Source: Hyphomonadaceae bacterium (GTDB lineage: Bacteria > Pseudomonadota > Alphaproteobacteria > Caulobacterales > Aquidulcibacteraceae). Taken from it: DNA of 64,000 bases. The stretch lies in the NCBI GenBank assembly GCA_021731815.1, contig JAKFWO010000029.1:1-64000 (forward strand), in the 5' to 3' direction. The notes beneath the pieces were generated by a model. The model saw nothing but the letters and a program-made list of their open reading frames with translations, ran no database searches and was not told the origin of the DNA. The position numbers and the translations under genes are program-made. Positions 46,454-56,831 of this stretch are shown in pieces (position 1 is the stretch's first letter; each line of letters opens with the position of its first letter).

Positions 46454-47254
46454 ATGCAGGCAGCACTCTGGGATCCGGCACTCTATCAGCGCTTCGACAG
46501 GGAGCGTGAGCGGCCGGGGCTCGACCTGTTGGCCATGCTGCGCGATGCGGCGCAGGGTCGCAGCGAGATCGGCACGGTCATTGATCTCGGCTGCGGGACG
46601 GGTGCGCTGACCTGTCGTCTGGCGGAAATCTTTCCAGCAGCGCGGATCATTGGCCTCGATTCATCGCCCGAAATGCTCGAATATGCCCGCAAACTGGCGG
46701 ATGTTTCGCGCATTCACTGGCAGGAGGGCCGGATCGAGGCCTTTGCCGCCGATGCGGCCTCCGAAATGCCGGATGTGATTTTCACCAATGCGGCGCTGCA
46801 TTGGGTGGCGGATCAGCCTTTTATCTGGCCGGCGCTGATGCGCCTGCTCCGCCCCGGCGGCCTGCTGGCGGCCCAGATCCCGCGCCCGACCGCCCCGTGG
46901 CGCGCGGCGATCGGGGCAACGCGCGCGCTCCCACGCTGGGCGGCACGGCTCGAAGGCGCGGGCGCTGCCGCGGCGATTCCCGACCCCGAACAGCTCCATG
47001 CCCTTCTCGCCCCCTTCTGCGTGATGCCCGAGATCCGGGAGACCATTTATTGGCATGTCCTGCCTTCACTTGATGATGCATTGGACTGGCTGAAGGGTGC
47101 CGCCTTACGCCCGGTTCTGACGGCGCTGGGGGCCGAAGGGGGGGCTTTCCTCGCCGATCTGCGCGCGGCGCTCGATCCGCTGCTGGCGCGTGGCCCAAAA
47201 GGCGAGGTGCTGTTTCCCTTTCCGCGCCTGTTCGTCCTGGCCGAGCGGGCATGA
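46454..47254 (+). CDS. tam: Trans-aconitate 2-methyltransferase-like protein
   Basis: This 266-residue SAM methyltransferase begins with the Tam hallmark WDPALYQRFDRERERPGLDLL (part) and has motif I IDLGCGTGALTCRL and the acidic LDSSPEM. The later DVIFTNAALHWVADQP matches Tam, which esterifies trans-aconitate, a by-product inhibitor of aconitase. The ATG at 46454 has GGGGG about 7 nt upstream. It follows the unknown gene by 77 bp and precedes glnB by about 200 bp. Confidence 0.85.
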   Translation: MQAALWDPALYQRFDRERERPGLDLLAMLRDAAQGRSEIGTVIDLGCGTGALTCRLAEIFPAARIIGLDSSPEMLEYARKLADVSRIHWQEGRIEAFAADAASEMPDVIFTNAALHWVADQPFIWPALMRLLRPGGLLAAQIPRPTAPWRAAIGATRALPRWAARLEGAGAAAAIPDPEQLHALLAPFCVMPEIRETIYWHVLPSLDDALDWLKGAALRPVLTALGAEGGAFLADLRAALDPLLARGPKGEVLFPFPRLFVLAERA

Positions 47255-47409
47255 GCGCGCAGGAACGGAAAAGCAGCAGTGCCCAAAAATCAGGCACCCA
47301 TGCCCTGAAATTGTGCGCATATGCAGCGCGGATCGGGCATGGATCAATAATTTCCGCGCCGATGATGGGCATCGCCGAGGCGACACGGTAAGGCCTCCCC
47401 GGAATTTGA

Positions 47410-47805
<396 letters not shown>

Positions 47806-47879
47806 CGCGCGCTGGTCCCTTCCCGATCATTCTATCAATATTTGCCTGAAACCAGCAGCCTGCACCCAAGGAGCCCGAA

Positions 47880-49286
47880 ATGACCCCTGACGATATTCTG
47901 AAACTGATCAAGGAAAAAGAAGTTCAATATGTCGATCTGCGCTTCACCGATCCGCGCGGCAAGATGCAGCATGTCACATTTGATCTTTCCATGGTCGACG
48001 AGGAATTCCTGACCGAGGGGACCATGTTTGACGGTTCCTCGATCGCCGGCTGGAAGGCCATCAATGAAAGCGACATGGTGATGGTCCCCGATCTCGCGAC
48101 TGCGGCCATTGACCCCTTTTTCCAGCAGACCACGCTCGCTTTGTTCTGCGATGTGCTCGAGCCCGCCACCCGCCAGCCTTACAGACGCGATCCCCGCCGC
48201 AGCGCGAAGGCCGCCGAGATCTGGCTGCGCGCCACGGGGATCGGCGATACCGCGTATTTTGGCCCCGAGGCCGAGTTTTTCGTCTTTGACGATGTCCGCT
48301 GGTCGACCGATCCGTGGAATACGGCCTATTCTTTTGATTCGACGGAGCTTCCTTCCAATACCGGCAAGGTCTATGAAGGCGGCAATATGGGCCATCGTCC
48401 GGGCCCCAAAGGCGGCTATTTCCCGATGCCGCCCGTGGATTCGGGTCAGGATCTGCGCGGCGAAATGCTGGCCATCATGGGCGAGCTCGGGCTAAAGCCG
48501 GAAAAGCACCACCATGAAGTCGCGCCCGCGCAACACGAATTGGGGCTGAAATTCTCAACCCTGACCACAATGGCCGACCGGATGCAGCTCTACAAATATG
48601 TCATCCACAATGTCGCCGCCGCCTATGGCAAAAGCGCGACCTTCATGGCCAAGCCGTTTTTCCGCGACAATGGTTCGGGCATGCATGTCCACCAGTCGAT
48701 CTGGCGCGACGGTCAGCCGCTGTTTGCCGGCGACCGTTATGCCGACCTGTCGGAAATCTGCCTGTATTATATTGGCGGGATTATCAAACATGCCCGCGCG
48801 ATCAATGCCTTCGCCAATTCCACGACCAATTCCTACAAGCGTCTCGTGCCGGGCTATGAGGCCCCGGTGCTGCTGGCCTATTCGGCGCGCAACCGCTCGG
48901 CCTCCATCCGCATTCCCTTCGCTTCCTCGCCCAAGGGCAAAAGAATCGAAGTGCGCTTCCCCGACCCCGCCGGCAATCCCTATCTGACTTATGCGGCCTT
49001 GTTCATGGCCGGTCTCGATGGAATCGAGAACCGGATCCATCCCGGCGACAGCTTTGACAAGGATCTCTACAATCTCCCGCCCGAGGAGCTGAAAAATGTG
49101 CCGACCGTGTGCCGGTCGCTGCGCGAGGCAATCGAGGCACTTGATGCCGACCGCGCCTTCCTCAAAAAGGGGAATGTGATGACCGACGACCAGATCGATT
49201 CCTATATCGCGCTCAAGGAAGAGGAACTGGACCGGCTCGAAACCCACCCCCATCCGGTGGAATTCGACATGTATTACAAATCCTGA
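47880..49286 (+). CDS. glnA: Glutamine synthetase, type I
   Basis: This 468-residue enzyme makes glutamine from glutamate and ammonia. The [10 protein letters not shown] start, the [10 protein letters not shown] metal site, the [10 protein letters not shown] active site and the C-terminal [10 protein letters not shown] motif with the adenylylation Tyr are all seen. It should therefore be controlled by GlnE adenylylation through GlnB. A GGAG site lies upstream of the ATG. Confidence 0.98.
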   Translation: MTPDDILKLIKEKEVQYVDLRFTDPRGKMQHVTFDLSMVDEEFLTEGTMFDGSSIAGWKAINESDMVMVPDLATAAIDPFFQQTTLALFCDVLEPATRQPYRRDPRRSAKAAEIWLRATGIGDTAYFGPEAEFFVFDDVRWSTDPWNTAYSFDSTELPSNTGKVYEGGNMGHRPGPKGGYFPMPPVDSGQDLRGEMLAIMGELGLKPEKHHHEVAPAQHELGLKFSTLTTMADRMQLYKYVIHNVAAAYGKSATFMAKPFFRDNGSGMHVHQSIWRDGQPLFAGDRYADLSEICLYYIGGIIKHARAINAFANSTTNSYKRLVPGYEAPVLLAYSARNRSASIRIPFASSPKGKRIEVRFPDPAGNPYLTYAALFMAGLDGIENRIHPGDSFDKDLYNLPPEELKNVPTVCRSLREAIEALDADRAFLKKGNVMTDDQIDSYIALKEEELDRLETHPHPVEFDMYYKS

Positions 49287-49361
49287 GCGGTCGGGGGCTT
49301 GCAGGAATCCCTGATTCGGGCGTGAAATGGCGTTTTCCGCGATCAGGGGCCCTTTCCGGCA

Positions 49362-51278
49362 ATGGCCATCACCCGCCTGCCCATCGAGATCGTCAATCGC
49401 ATCGCGGCGGGCGAGGTGATCGAGCGCCCGGCCGCGGCGGTGAAGGAACTCGTGGAAAACGCCCTCGATGCCGGTGCCCGCAATATCAGGGTGCGGGTCG
49501 AGGGCGGCGGGCTTGGCCTCATTGTCGTCGAGGATGATGGGAGCGGCATGCGGGCCGACGAGCTCGCTTTGGCAGTGGAGCGCCATGCCACCTCGAAGCT
49601 CACCGTCGCGGAAGATGGCACGGCCGATCTCCTCCATATCGTGACCATGGGGTTTCGCGGCGAAGCGCTGCCCTCGATCGGGGCGGTGTCGCGGCTCGAA
49701 CTGCTGTCGCGCGCGGACAATGCAGAGGCCGCGGCGATCCGGGTGTCGGGCGGAATGGTCGAGGCACCGCGCCCGGCCGCCTGGACCGGGATCGCGGCCC
49801 ATGGAACCAAAGTCACGGTCGCCGATCTGTTTTACGCTACACCGGCGCGGCTGAAATTCATGAAGACCGCGCGCGCCGAGACCATGGCGATCAATGATAC
49901 GCTGAAACGACTGGCGCTGGCGCGGCCCGAAACCGGCTTTGCCCTCGAATCCGACGGGCGTCGGCTGTGGCGGGTGTCTGGTGAGGCGGCGGGCGAGACC
50001 GCCCGCCAGAACCGGCTCGCGGCCCTGCTTGGCCGGGAATTGGGCGATAATTGCGCCACGATCGATGTCGCGCGCGAGGGAATGCGGATCGAGGGTCTGG
50101 CCGGACTGCCCACTTTGGCGCGCGCCGGGGCGGGGTTGCAATTCCTGTTCGTCAATGGCCGGCCGGTGCGCGACCGCATGCTGACCGGCGTGCTGCGCGC
50201 GGCCTATGAGGATCTGCTGGCGCGCGACCGCCACCCGGTCGCCGCCCTGTTTGTCAGCCTGGCTTACGAACAGGTGGATGTGAACGTGCATCCTGCCAAG
50301 ACTGAAGTGCGTTTCCGCGACCCCGCCGCCATGCGCGGGCTGATCATCGGTGCCATACGCCACGCGCTGGCCGGGGCAGGTTTCCGGGCCGCGACCACGA
50401 TTTCGGCCGCCGCCCAGGCCGCCTTTCGTCCCGGAAATGCGCCGTCGCGCCCGAACTGGTCCGATGGGGGCCATGTATCCGGATCCTGGATGCCCGGACC
50501 CAATATGCCCGGACCCAATGCGCCCGGACCTTATGTTTCCGGACCCGAGGGCCGCGAACATGTGGGCGCGCGTCTGGCGCTGGCCGAAGCCGGCCTGCCG
50601 GGGCTTGTCGGCGCATTTTCGCACCGGACCCATGTGGCCGGGCACGAAGCGGCATTGACAGAGGCTGAGGCGGCCCGCGCCCGTTCTGACGGGCTGCCTT
50701 TCCCGCTCGGCCTCGCCAAGGCACAATTGCACGAGACCTATATCCTCGCCCAGACCGCGGACGGCTTCGTGCTGGTCGATCAGCATGCCGCCCATGAGCG
50801 CCTGACCATGGAGCGGATGAAGGCGGCCCAATTGGCGGGGGGATTGGCGCGCCAGCTTTTGCTCACCCCCGAAATCGTGGAAATGCCGGAAGATGCCTGC
50901 GCGCTGCTGGCGGATGCTGCAGCGGCGCTCGAGGCATGGGGTCTCGTGATCGAGCCCTTTGGCCATGGGGCCATTCTGCTGCGCGAGGTCCCGGCTTTGC
51001 TCGGTCAGGCCGATTGGCGGGGGCTGCTGGACGATCTTGCCGCCGAACTCGCCGAGCACGACCAGGCATTTGAACTCAAAAGCCGGATCGACGATTATTT
51101 TGCCGGGCGCGCCTGCCGGCATTCGGTGCGGGCGGGGCGGCGGCTCGACCTCGCCGAGATGAATGCCCTGTTGCGCGACATGGAAGCCACGCCTTTCTCG
51201 GGCCAGTGCAATCATGGCCGCCCGACTTATGTGGAGCTGAAACGCGCCGATATCGAGCGCCTGTTCGGACGGCGATGA
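49362..51278 (+). CDS. mutL: DNA mismatch repair protein MutL (endonuclease type)
   Basis: This 638-residue MutL has an N-terminal GHKL ATPase (ELVENALDAGA, GFRGEALPSIGAV) and a transducer domain. A flexible linker of 15-bp repeats follows (residues about 377-396), then a C-terminal dimerisation domain. The C-terminal domain carries the metal-binding endonuclease motif DQHAAHERLTME (D473 onward) and a CNHGRP motif (C616). Those mark the nicking MutL found in bacteria that lack MutH. It follows glnA by 75 bp and precedes ctpA. mutS is not nearby. Confidence 0.97.
   Translation: MAITRLPIEIVNRIAAGEVIERPAAAVKELVENALDAGARNIRVRVEGGGLGLIVVEDDGSGMRADELALAVERHATSKLTVAEDGTADLLHIVTMGFRGEALPSIGAVSRLELLSRADNAEAAAIRVSGGMVEAPRPAAWTGIAAHGTKVTVADLFYATPARLKFMKTARAETMAINDTLKRLALARPETGFALESDGRRLWRVSGEAAGETARQNRLAALLGRELGDNCATIDVAREGMRIEGLAGLPTLARAGAGLQFLFVNGRPVRDRMLTGVLRAAYEDLLARDRHPVAALFVSLAYEQVDVNVHPAKTEVRFRDPAAMRGLIIGAIRHALAGAGFRAATTISAAAQAAFRPGNAPSRPNWSDGGHVSGSWMPGPNMPGPNAPGPYVSGPEGREHVGARLALAEAGLPGLVGAFSHRTHVAGHEAALTEAEAARARSDGLPFPLGLAKAQLHETYILAQTADGFVLVDQHAAHERLTMERMKAAQLAGGLARQLLLTPEIVEMPEDACALLADAAAALEAWGLVIEPFGHGAILLREVPALLGQADWRGLLDDLAAELAEHDQAFELKSRIDDYFAGRACRHSVRAGRRLDLAEMNALLRDMEATPFSGQCNHGRPTYVELKRADIERLFGRR
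50490..50549 (+). repeat. Four tandem 15-bp units in the MutL linker
   Basis: The units encode MPGPN, MPGPN, APGPY and VSGPE. The first two copies are identical in DNA; the last two have diverged. Confidence 0.9.
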
Positions 51279-51474
51279 GCGTGCGATCGGGGAAAAATCC
51301 GTCAGCGCACGGAAGTTCAGGAGCCGTGCTGGCGCGTCCCCTGATTTCCCGAAACGGAAACCGCACACGGCCCTTGCGCGGGGCGGCCGCTTCCAGCAAG
51401 ATCGGTGTTTGTCGTCGGGATTGAAGACTGGCCCGATCCGATTGCGCCGATCCGCGCACCACAAGGATGAACCG

Positions 51475-52800
51475 ATGCGCCTCCGCATTCTTGCCCCGGT
51501 CGCGGCCGCTTTTGCCGGAATGTGCGCAATCGCCTGGGCTGCGACGACGCCCGCAACCTCGCCGCAGGCCGAAACCTATCGCCAGCTTGACCTGTTCGCC
51601 GATGTGCTGGCGCGTGTGAAGGCCAATTACGTCACCGAAACCGACGAGCCCGACCTGATGCGCGGGGCGATCGATGGGCTGCTGGCATCGCTCGATCCGC
51701 ATTCATCCTATATGGATCCCAAGGAATTCGAGGATTTCCAGACCAGTGTGCGCGGCGAATATGAGGGTCTCGGGGTCGAGGTCTCGATGCAGGACCGCTT
51801 CGTGACCATTGTCACACCGTTTGACGGCTCGCCGGCTGCGCGTGCAGGGCTGAAATCAGGCGATCGCATCACCGCGGTGAACGGACAGAAATTGCTGGGC
51901 CTGACGCTCAACCAGGCATTGGAAAAGATGCGGGGCGAGGTCAATTCGGTCGTCACCATCACGATCTTCCGGGACGAGGTCGAACCTTTCGATGTCACCC
52001 TGAAGCGGGAAATCGTTTCGCCACCCAGCGTCACCTGGCGGCGGGAGGGCGATGTCGGCTATCTTCGCTTGAGCGGCTTCAATGAAAAGACTGCGGGGTC
52101 TTTTTCATCGGCGATCGAATCCATGCGCAAGGCCATCGGGCCGCGGCTCAAGGGCGTGGTGCTCGACCTGCGCAATAATCCCGGCGGCTTGCTCGATCAG
52201 GCCGTGGCGGTGGCGGATGTGTTTCTCGATGGCGGCGAGGTGGTCTCCAGCCGCGGCCGCGATCCGCGCGACACCCAGCGCCTGAACGCCCAGCGCGGGG
52301 AGATGCTGCGCAATGTGCCAGTCGCGGTGATCATCAATGAAGGCTCGGCCTCGGCCGCCGAAATCGTTGCGGGGGCGTTGCAGGATCGCCAGCGCGCCAA
52401 AATCGTCGGCGTGACCAGCTTCGGGAAGGGCTCGGTGCAAACCGTCATCCCGCTCAAGGGCGGCTTTCAGGGCGCGCTGCGGCTGACCACGGCGCGCTAT
52501 TACACCCCGTCCGGCCGTTCCATCCAGGCCACGGGGATCGAGCCCGATGTCGAGGTCGCGCAGATTCGCGGGGCCCCCGAGAAGCGGGCGATCCAGAGCG
52601 AAGCCGATCTTCCCGAAGCGCTCGACAATGATGGCGGAATCAAACGCAAGGCCCCGCATGAGATTGCCGATCAGCCTCCCGAAGGATTCAAGGGCGATTA
52701 CCAGCTCAAGCGGGCGCTGGAAGTGGTGCAGGGCCTGCCCGGACCGAAGTTGCCGGTGATTGTGGCAAAGGGTGCCGAAACACCCGCATCCTCGCGCTAG
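51475..52800 (+). CDS. ctpA: Carboxyl-terminal processing protease (S41 family)
   Basis: This 441-residue periplasmic protease has an N-terminal export signal (about residues 1-24), a PDZ domain (GLGVEVSMQDRFVTIVTPFDG, part) and the S41 catalytic region. The catalytic Ser is S293 in EGSASAAEI and the Lys is K318, 25 residues later, in SFGKGSV. A Pro-rich tail ends the protein. Ctp proteases trim C-termini of periplasmic and outer-membrane proteins. The ATG has AAGGA about 9 nt upstream. The Pth/L25 genes are convergent to it. Confidence 0.94.
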   Translation: MRLRILAPVAAAFAGMCAIAWAATTPATSPQAETYRQLDLFADVLARVKANYVTETDEPDLMRGAIDGLLASLDPHSSYMDPKEFEDFQTSVRGEYEGLGVEVSMQDRFVTIVTPFDGSPAARAGLKSGDRITAVNGQKLLGLTLNQALEKMRGEVNSVVTITIFRDEVEPFDVTLKREIVSPPSVTWRREGDVGYLRLSGFNEKTAGSFSSAIESMRKAIGPRLKGVVLDLRNNPGGLLDQAVAVADVFLDGGEVVSSRGRDPRDTQRLNAQRGEMLRNVPVAVIINEGSASAAEIVAGALQDRQRAKIVGVTSFGKGSVQTVIPLKGGFQGALRLTTARYYTPSGRSIQATGIEPDVEVAQIRGAPEKRAIQSEADLPEALDNDGGIKRKAPHEIADQPPEGFKGDYQLKRALEVVQGLPGPKLPVIVAKGAETPASSR

Positions 52801-52804
52801 CGCA

Positions 52805-52913
52805 TTTTCAAGGAAGTCCGAGCCCAATGTCTGAATTGAACATGCCCGGATTCAATGATTTGGAGCGCGTTCAGGCAAAAAACCGGACTCCACTTTTTCT
52901 GAACGCGCTCTGA
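52805..52913. repeat. Dispersed 108-bp palindromic repeat, copy B
   Basis: This copy aligns with the one at 43434 from TTTTCAA to the terminal GAACGCGCTCTGA. The 50-bp palindrome is nearly identical; the AT-rich left half is about two-thirds identical. It fills the convergent gap between ctpA and pth, where it could also act as a bidirectional terminator. Confidence 0.88.
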
Positions 52914-52977
52914 TCGTCAGGGCGGAGACTGCGCAGGAGGGAATTGTTTCCGCGCCGGGAAACCGGATGCGGCCCGA

Positions 52978-53613
52978 TTACGCTTCCCCCCCATCCATAT
53001 CGGATGGTCGCGAGGCCTGCTGTCGGGGATTGAATTTGGGAGCGGGTGCGATACGGGCGATCTCCGCCTGGAATTTGTCGTCCTCACCCGCTGCCAGCAA
53101 GGGCGCAGCCTCCGCGATCGCCGCGCACAGCCGCGCGATCGAATCCTGCTCGGATTTGGCGAAATCGCCCAGCACGTGACCGAGCACCTTGTCCCGGTCG
53201 CCGGGATGGCCGATGCCCAGACGCGCACGGCGAAATTCCGGCCCGAGATGCGCGATGATCGAGCGAATGCCATTATGCCCCGCCGCGCCTCCGCCGGTTT
53301 TCATCCGGAATCGACCTGGCGCGAGATCGAGCTCGTCATAGAACACCACGATGTCGGCGATGGCGATCTTGTAGAATTTTGCGGCTTCCGCCACTGCGCG
53401 GCCGCTTTCATTCATGAAAGTCATGGGCCGGAGGAGAAGCGCCGGGCTTCCAGCCGGGCCGATCCGTGCCTCCTGGACGAGACCGTGAAATTTTTCGCGC
53501 GCAGAGCCGATGCCCCAACGCGCCGCCAGCGCCTGCGCCGCCATGAAGCCGATATTGTGCCGATGGGCCTGATATTTCGGTCCGGGATTTCCGAGGCCCG
53601 CGAGCAGGAGCAC
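52978..53613 (-). CDS. pth: Peptidyl-tRNA hydrolase
   Basis: This 211-residue hydrolase recycles peptidyl-tRNA. The start LLLAGLGNPGPKYQAHRHNIGF contains the catalytic His (H19), and FYDELDL and GGGAAGHNGIRS follow. A Pro/Arg/Gln-rich tail of about 20 residues is extra. It is 19 bp downstream of rplY on the same strand, the common rplY-pth pair. Confidence 0.96.
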   Translation of the reverse strand: MLLLAGLGNPGPKYQAHRHNIGFMAAQALAARWGIGSAREKFHGLVQEARIGPAGSPALLLRPMTFMNESGRAVAEAAKFYKIAIADIVVFYDELDLAPGRFRMKTGGGAAGHNGIRSIIAHLGPEFRRARLGIGHPGDRDKVLGHVLGDFAKSEQDSIARLCAAIAEAAPLLAAGEDDKFQAEIARIAPAPKFNPRQQASRPSDMDGGEA

Positions 53614-53632
53614 GAGCGGTTCCCCCGGGCGA

Positions 53633-54232
53633 TCAGCTCGCGGCGGGAGCCGTTTCCGCCTCGCCCGACGGGCCGCCGCGGCCGATGATCGTGGCCAAAG
53701 TGAAATTGCGTTGCAGCGTCTTTTCCACGCCCCTGGGCAATTTCACATCATCGATATGGATCACATCGCCAATGTCGCGCCCGGCGAGGTCGATGACGAT
53801 CTCTTCGGGAATGGCACCGGCCGGGGCCCACAGCTCAACCTCGTGGCGCACCACATTGAGCGCGCCGCCGCGCTTCAGGCCGGGGCTTTCCAGTTCATGG
53901 ATGAAGCGCACCGGCACTTCCACCTTGATGAGCTGGCTTTCCTCGACCCGGTAGAGGTCGATATGCAGCGGCTTGTCGGTGACGGGATGAAATTGCACAT
54001 CCTTGGCGATCACCGGCTGGCGCTCGCCCTTGTAATCGATCTCGACCAGATGGGAGAGGAATTTGCCGGAGCCGAGCGCCCTTGTGATCTCGCGTTCGCG
54101 CAAGGCGATCGCCACCGCGCCGCGCGGGCCGCCATACAGGATGCCCGGAATTTCGCCCTTGCGCCGGGTGGCGCGGGCCCCGCCCGTGCCGGTTTCTTCG
54201 CGCAGTTCAACGGACAAAATGACGTCGGCCAT
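53633..54232 (-). CDS. rplY: 50S ribosomal protein L25 / general stress protein Ctc
   Basis: This 199-residue protein is the long (Ctc/TL5-like) L25, with an N-terminal 5S-rRNA-binding domain (ELREETGTGGARATRRKGEIPGILYGG, part) and a beta-rich C-terminal domain. A Glu/Pro/Ala tail ends it. It binds 5S rRNA in the large subunit. pth follows at once. The ribosome site before the ATG is weak. Confidence 0.95.
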   Translation of the reverse strand: MADVILSVELREETGTGGARATRRKGEIPGILYGGPRGAVAIALREREITRALGSGKFLSHLVEIDYKGERQPVIAKDVQFHPVTDKPLHIDLYRVEESQLIKVEVPVRFIHELESPGLKRGGALNVVRHEVELWAPAGAIPEEIVIDLAGRDIGDVIHIDDVKLPRGVEKTLQRNFTLATIIGRGGPSGEAETAPAAS

Positions 54233-54376
54233 GGTGAAAACCCTGTTGCGGCACTGCGCGCAGGGCGCTTTGGTGGCTCGCCTTCGAATGAGAAGGGGGT
54301 GCTATAATCGAAGGCGCACGCGCGTGCAAGCGCCCGATACCGGTCGGGGGAATTTCCTCGCCGGAATCCCGTGAAT

Positions 54377-55003
54377 TCACTCCCGGTTTTCCGGCTGCGG
54401 CCCATAGGCCGCCATGAATACCCGCACGCATTCGGCCGCGCGGGCCGGAACGTCGTCGGGCGCGAGCCGGGAAGGCAAGGCAAGCAAAACGCGCAATTGC
54501 TCGCCCCCCACCACCAATGCATGAAACAGCTCGGCCGCCAGGCCGGAATCGCGTGCAAACAGGCGGCCGCCCTCGTCCTCCTCGCGGATGAAACGCGCCA
54601 ATTCTCCGCGCACGGCATTGACACCGCGCTCATGCAGCAGCGTCGCGAGTTCGGGATAATCGGCGGCACCCGCCGTCATGATCCGGAACAATCCCGAGGT
54701 TTCGGGATCGATCGTCAGGCCGAGAAAGATCGCCGCGAGCGCCCGCAAGGTGGCGGCGGGATCATCATGGGCGCGCGCCGAACGCAGCGGCGCGGCGATC
54801 CGGTCGACCCGGTCGCGCACCATTTCCTCGATCAGCTCGGTCTTCGAGCCGAAATGATTGTAGATCGTCTGCTTTGACACCCCGGCCGCGAGGGCGATCG
54901 TTTCCATCGGGGCACCCAGTCCGCGCTCGCGGAACATTTGTCCGGCCGCCGCAAGAATGGCGTCGCGCTTGCGCGGGTCGAGGCGGCCGGCGATCCGTGG
55001 CAT
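54377..55003 (-). CDS. TetR/AcrR family transcriptional regulator
   Basis: This 208-residue repressor has the TetR helix-turn-helix at residues about 25-60 (MFRERGLGAPMETIALAAGVSKQTIYNHFGSKTEL, part), preceded by RKRDAILAAA. The C-terminal ligand domain resembles the AefR/TetR_C_7 type. It may regulate a neighbouring gene; pdxY ends 130 bp upstream on the same strand, and rplY follows. The ATG has CAGGA about 7 nt upstream. The inducer and target are unknown. Confidence 0.85.
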   Translation of the reverse strand: MPRIAGRLDPRKRDAILAAAGQMFRERGLGAPMETIALAAGVSKQTIYNHFGSKTELIEEMVRDRVDRIAAPLRSARAHDDPAATLRALAAIFLGLTIDPETSGLFRIMTAGAADYPELATLLHERGVNAVRGELARFIREEDEGGRLFARDSGLAAELFHALVVGGEQLRVLLALPSRLAPDDVPARAAECVRVFMAAYGPQPENRE

Positions 55004-55133
55004 GAACGATCCTGACAGGCGAAAGACGGCCGGGCTCAAGGGAAGTCCGGCGGTGGTTTTCCAAAAAACCGGGCCGAATGTCATCCATATACGCGCTTTT
55101 GAAAAGTCTCCTGCTGGAATAACGTCCGGGCGC

Positions 55134-55979
55134 TCAGGAAATCCTGTCAAATTCCGCGCGCGGGGGGCGGGCAAGAAGATCGCGACACGCGGCCAGCGGC
55201 GCTTCCGGTGCATTCCAGGCGAATGCGCGGGCGCTGATTTCGGCGAGAACGCCCAATGTCTCGCCAAAGGCCGTTTCGGGGTCGCTGTCGAGCGCCATGG
55301 ATGCAGCAAAGAGCCCGGTCGTCAGATCCCCAAATCCATTGGGCGCGCGCGGGTAAAAAGCGTGGCCGCCATGGAACAGCTCCCGCCCGTCGGACCACGC
55401 AAGCCCCACGCCGGATTCATGGGGCAATGACGAGCACAGGACTGGAATATTCCATTGGCGCGCGGCCGCCCGTATGTCTTCCGGGCCGTTGATCTTCTGG
55501 CGGCGCAGAAAGCCCAGCTCCCACGCATTCGGACAGAGCAGATCGGCGCGGGGGACGAGCAGGGCTTCGATCGCCGCCGCAATGGCGGGCGCGACATAGA
55601 GCCCCTTGCCGTCATCTCCCATGATGGGATCGATGATGACCAGCGGCCGCGGGGCGAAGGCTTGTCCACGCGGGGCTTCGCGAATCCGGTCTATGGTTTG
55701 CGCGGCGATTTCCACTTGTTCGGGACTGGCGAAATAGCCGGCGATGACCAGATCGGCGAGGCCGAACAGGCCATTGGCCGCAGTCCCGTCAATGACATCG
55801 GAGAAATGGGCAGGCACCAGTGCCTGCCCCCCCGGCTTGCCCCAGCCCGGATGGCGTCCGATCACGGTAGTGGGGGCGAGCACCACATCAATGCCGCGCG
55901 CGAACAGGGCCATGCGGACGGATTCGCCGCCCACATATCCCGCCGCCACGAAGGACGACATGACCATGGCAAGCGGCAT
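55134..55979 (-). CDS. pdxY: Pyridoxal kinase
   Basis: This 281-residue ribokinase-like enzyme phosphorylates pyridoxal to PLP. The start has the VMSSFVAAGYVGG stretch, the DPIMGDDGKGLYV block binds ATP and substrate, and the catalytic GFGDLTTGL (GxGD motif) is near the C-terminus. It could also act on pyridoxine or pyridoxamine. It begins 9 bp after the flhG stop and so may be read with the flagellar operon, although a function in motility is not expected. Confidence 0.92.
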   Translation of the reverse strand: MPLAMVMSSFVAAGYVGGESVRMALFARGIDVVLAPTTVIGRHPGWGKPGGQALVPAHFSDVIDGTAANGLFGLADLVIAGYFASPEQVEIAAQTIDRIREAPRGQAFAPRPLVIIDPIMGDDGKGLYVAPAIAAAIEALLVPRADLLCPNAWELGFLRRQKINGPEDIRAAARQWNIPVLCSSLPHESGVGLAWSDGRELFHGGHAFYPRAPNGFGDLTTGLFAASMALDSDPETAFGETLGVLAEISARAFAWNAPEAPLAACRDLLARPPRAEFDRIS

Positions 55980-55988
55980 GGCCGGCCC

Positions 55989-56831
55989 CTATTCGCGGGC
56001 CGCGATGGATTGCGCGAGACTGGCCGCGATTTCAAGGACATCCTTGGCGGCGGGCGAGTTCTTGTCCAGCATGGGCAGCGGGGTCTGGGTGCGGATCGCG
56101 TCGCGCACCTTCTGGTCGCGCGACACCACGCCACCAAAAGGCGGGCGGAATTTCAGAAAGGTCTCGCAGGCCCGCGCCACGGTCTCATAGGTCCGGCGCC
56201 CCGCCTGACGCCCGTCAGCCATATTGACCACCACAAAGGGCTCGAGATTGGGATTGGCCGCATTGAGCAATTTGATGAAGGCATAGGCATCGGTCATCGA
56301 GGGCGGCTCGTCATTGAGCACGATGATCTGCATATCGGCCGAGCGCGCCAGCCGCATCACGCCCTCATCGGCGCCCGCGGCGAGGTCGAGGATCAGCTTG
56401 TCATAATGCAGGCTGAGCACGGCAAGGCCGGCGGCAAAGCGCGCCACTTCGTCGGGCGGGAGATTGGCCAATTGGCCGGTGCCCGAGCGGCCCGGCAACA
56501 CATCGATCCCGCCGCGCCCCGCCCCGCCATTCACGGCGCAGACAGCGTCCTCAAGCTCGACCCAGCCTTCGATCACCGCACCGAGATCCGATTCCGGGGT
56601 GATTCCCAATTGCACATCGACATTGGCAAGGCCGAGATCACCGTCGACCAGCAGCACGCGCTCGCCACGCGCGGCAAAGGCCATGGACAGGGTGATCGAA
56701 AACCAGGTCTTGCCCACGCCGCCCTTGCCGGAAGCCACCGCGATGATCGTGGCGGGCGGCGCTTTTTTCGGTCGCGCAATGGGCGCACGCGCGGCATTGC
56801 GTATCGGGCCGGTCTGGGAAGATCTGGTCAT
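55989..56831 (-). CDS. flhG: Flagellar number/placement ATPase FlhG (MinD-like)
   Basis: This 280-residue MinD/ParA ATPase has a deviant Walker A motif (ASGKGGVGKTWFS, about residues 31-43). A Walker B-like LLVDGDLGLANVDV and a D-x2-A-x2 region follow. The position right after flhF identifies it as FlhG, which limits flagellar number by controlling FlhF. The N-terminal extension (about 30 residues) lacks the DQAxxLR activator motif known from some FlhG proteins. The ATG overlaps the flhF stop by 4 bp (ATGA). Confidence 0.9.
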   Translation of the reverse strand: MTRSSQTGPIRNAARAPIARPKKAPPATIIAVASGKGGVGKTWFSITLSMAFAARGERVLLVDGDLGLANVDVQLGITPESDLGAVIEGWVELEDAVCAVNGGAGRGGIDVLPGRSGTGQLANLPPDEVARFAAGLAVLSLHYDKLILDLAAGADEGVMRLARSADMQIIVLNDEPPSMTDAYAFIKLLNAANPNLEPFVVVNMADGRQAGRRTYETVARACETFLKFRPPFGGVVSRDQKVRDAIRTQTPLPMLDKNSPAAKDVLEIAASLAQSIAARE

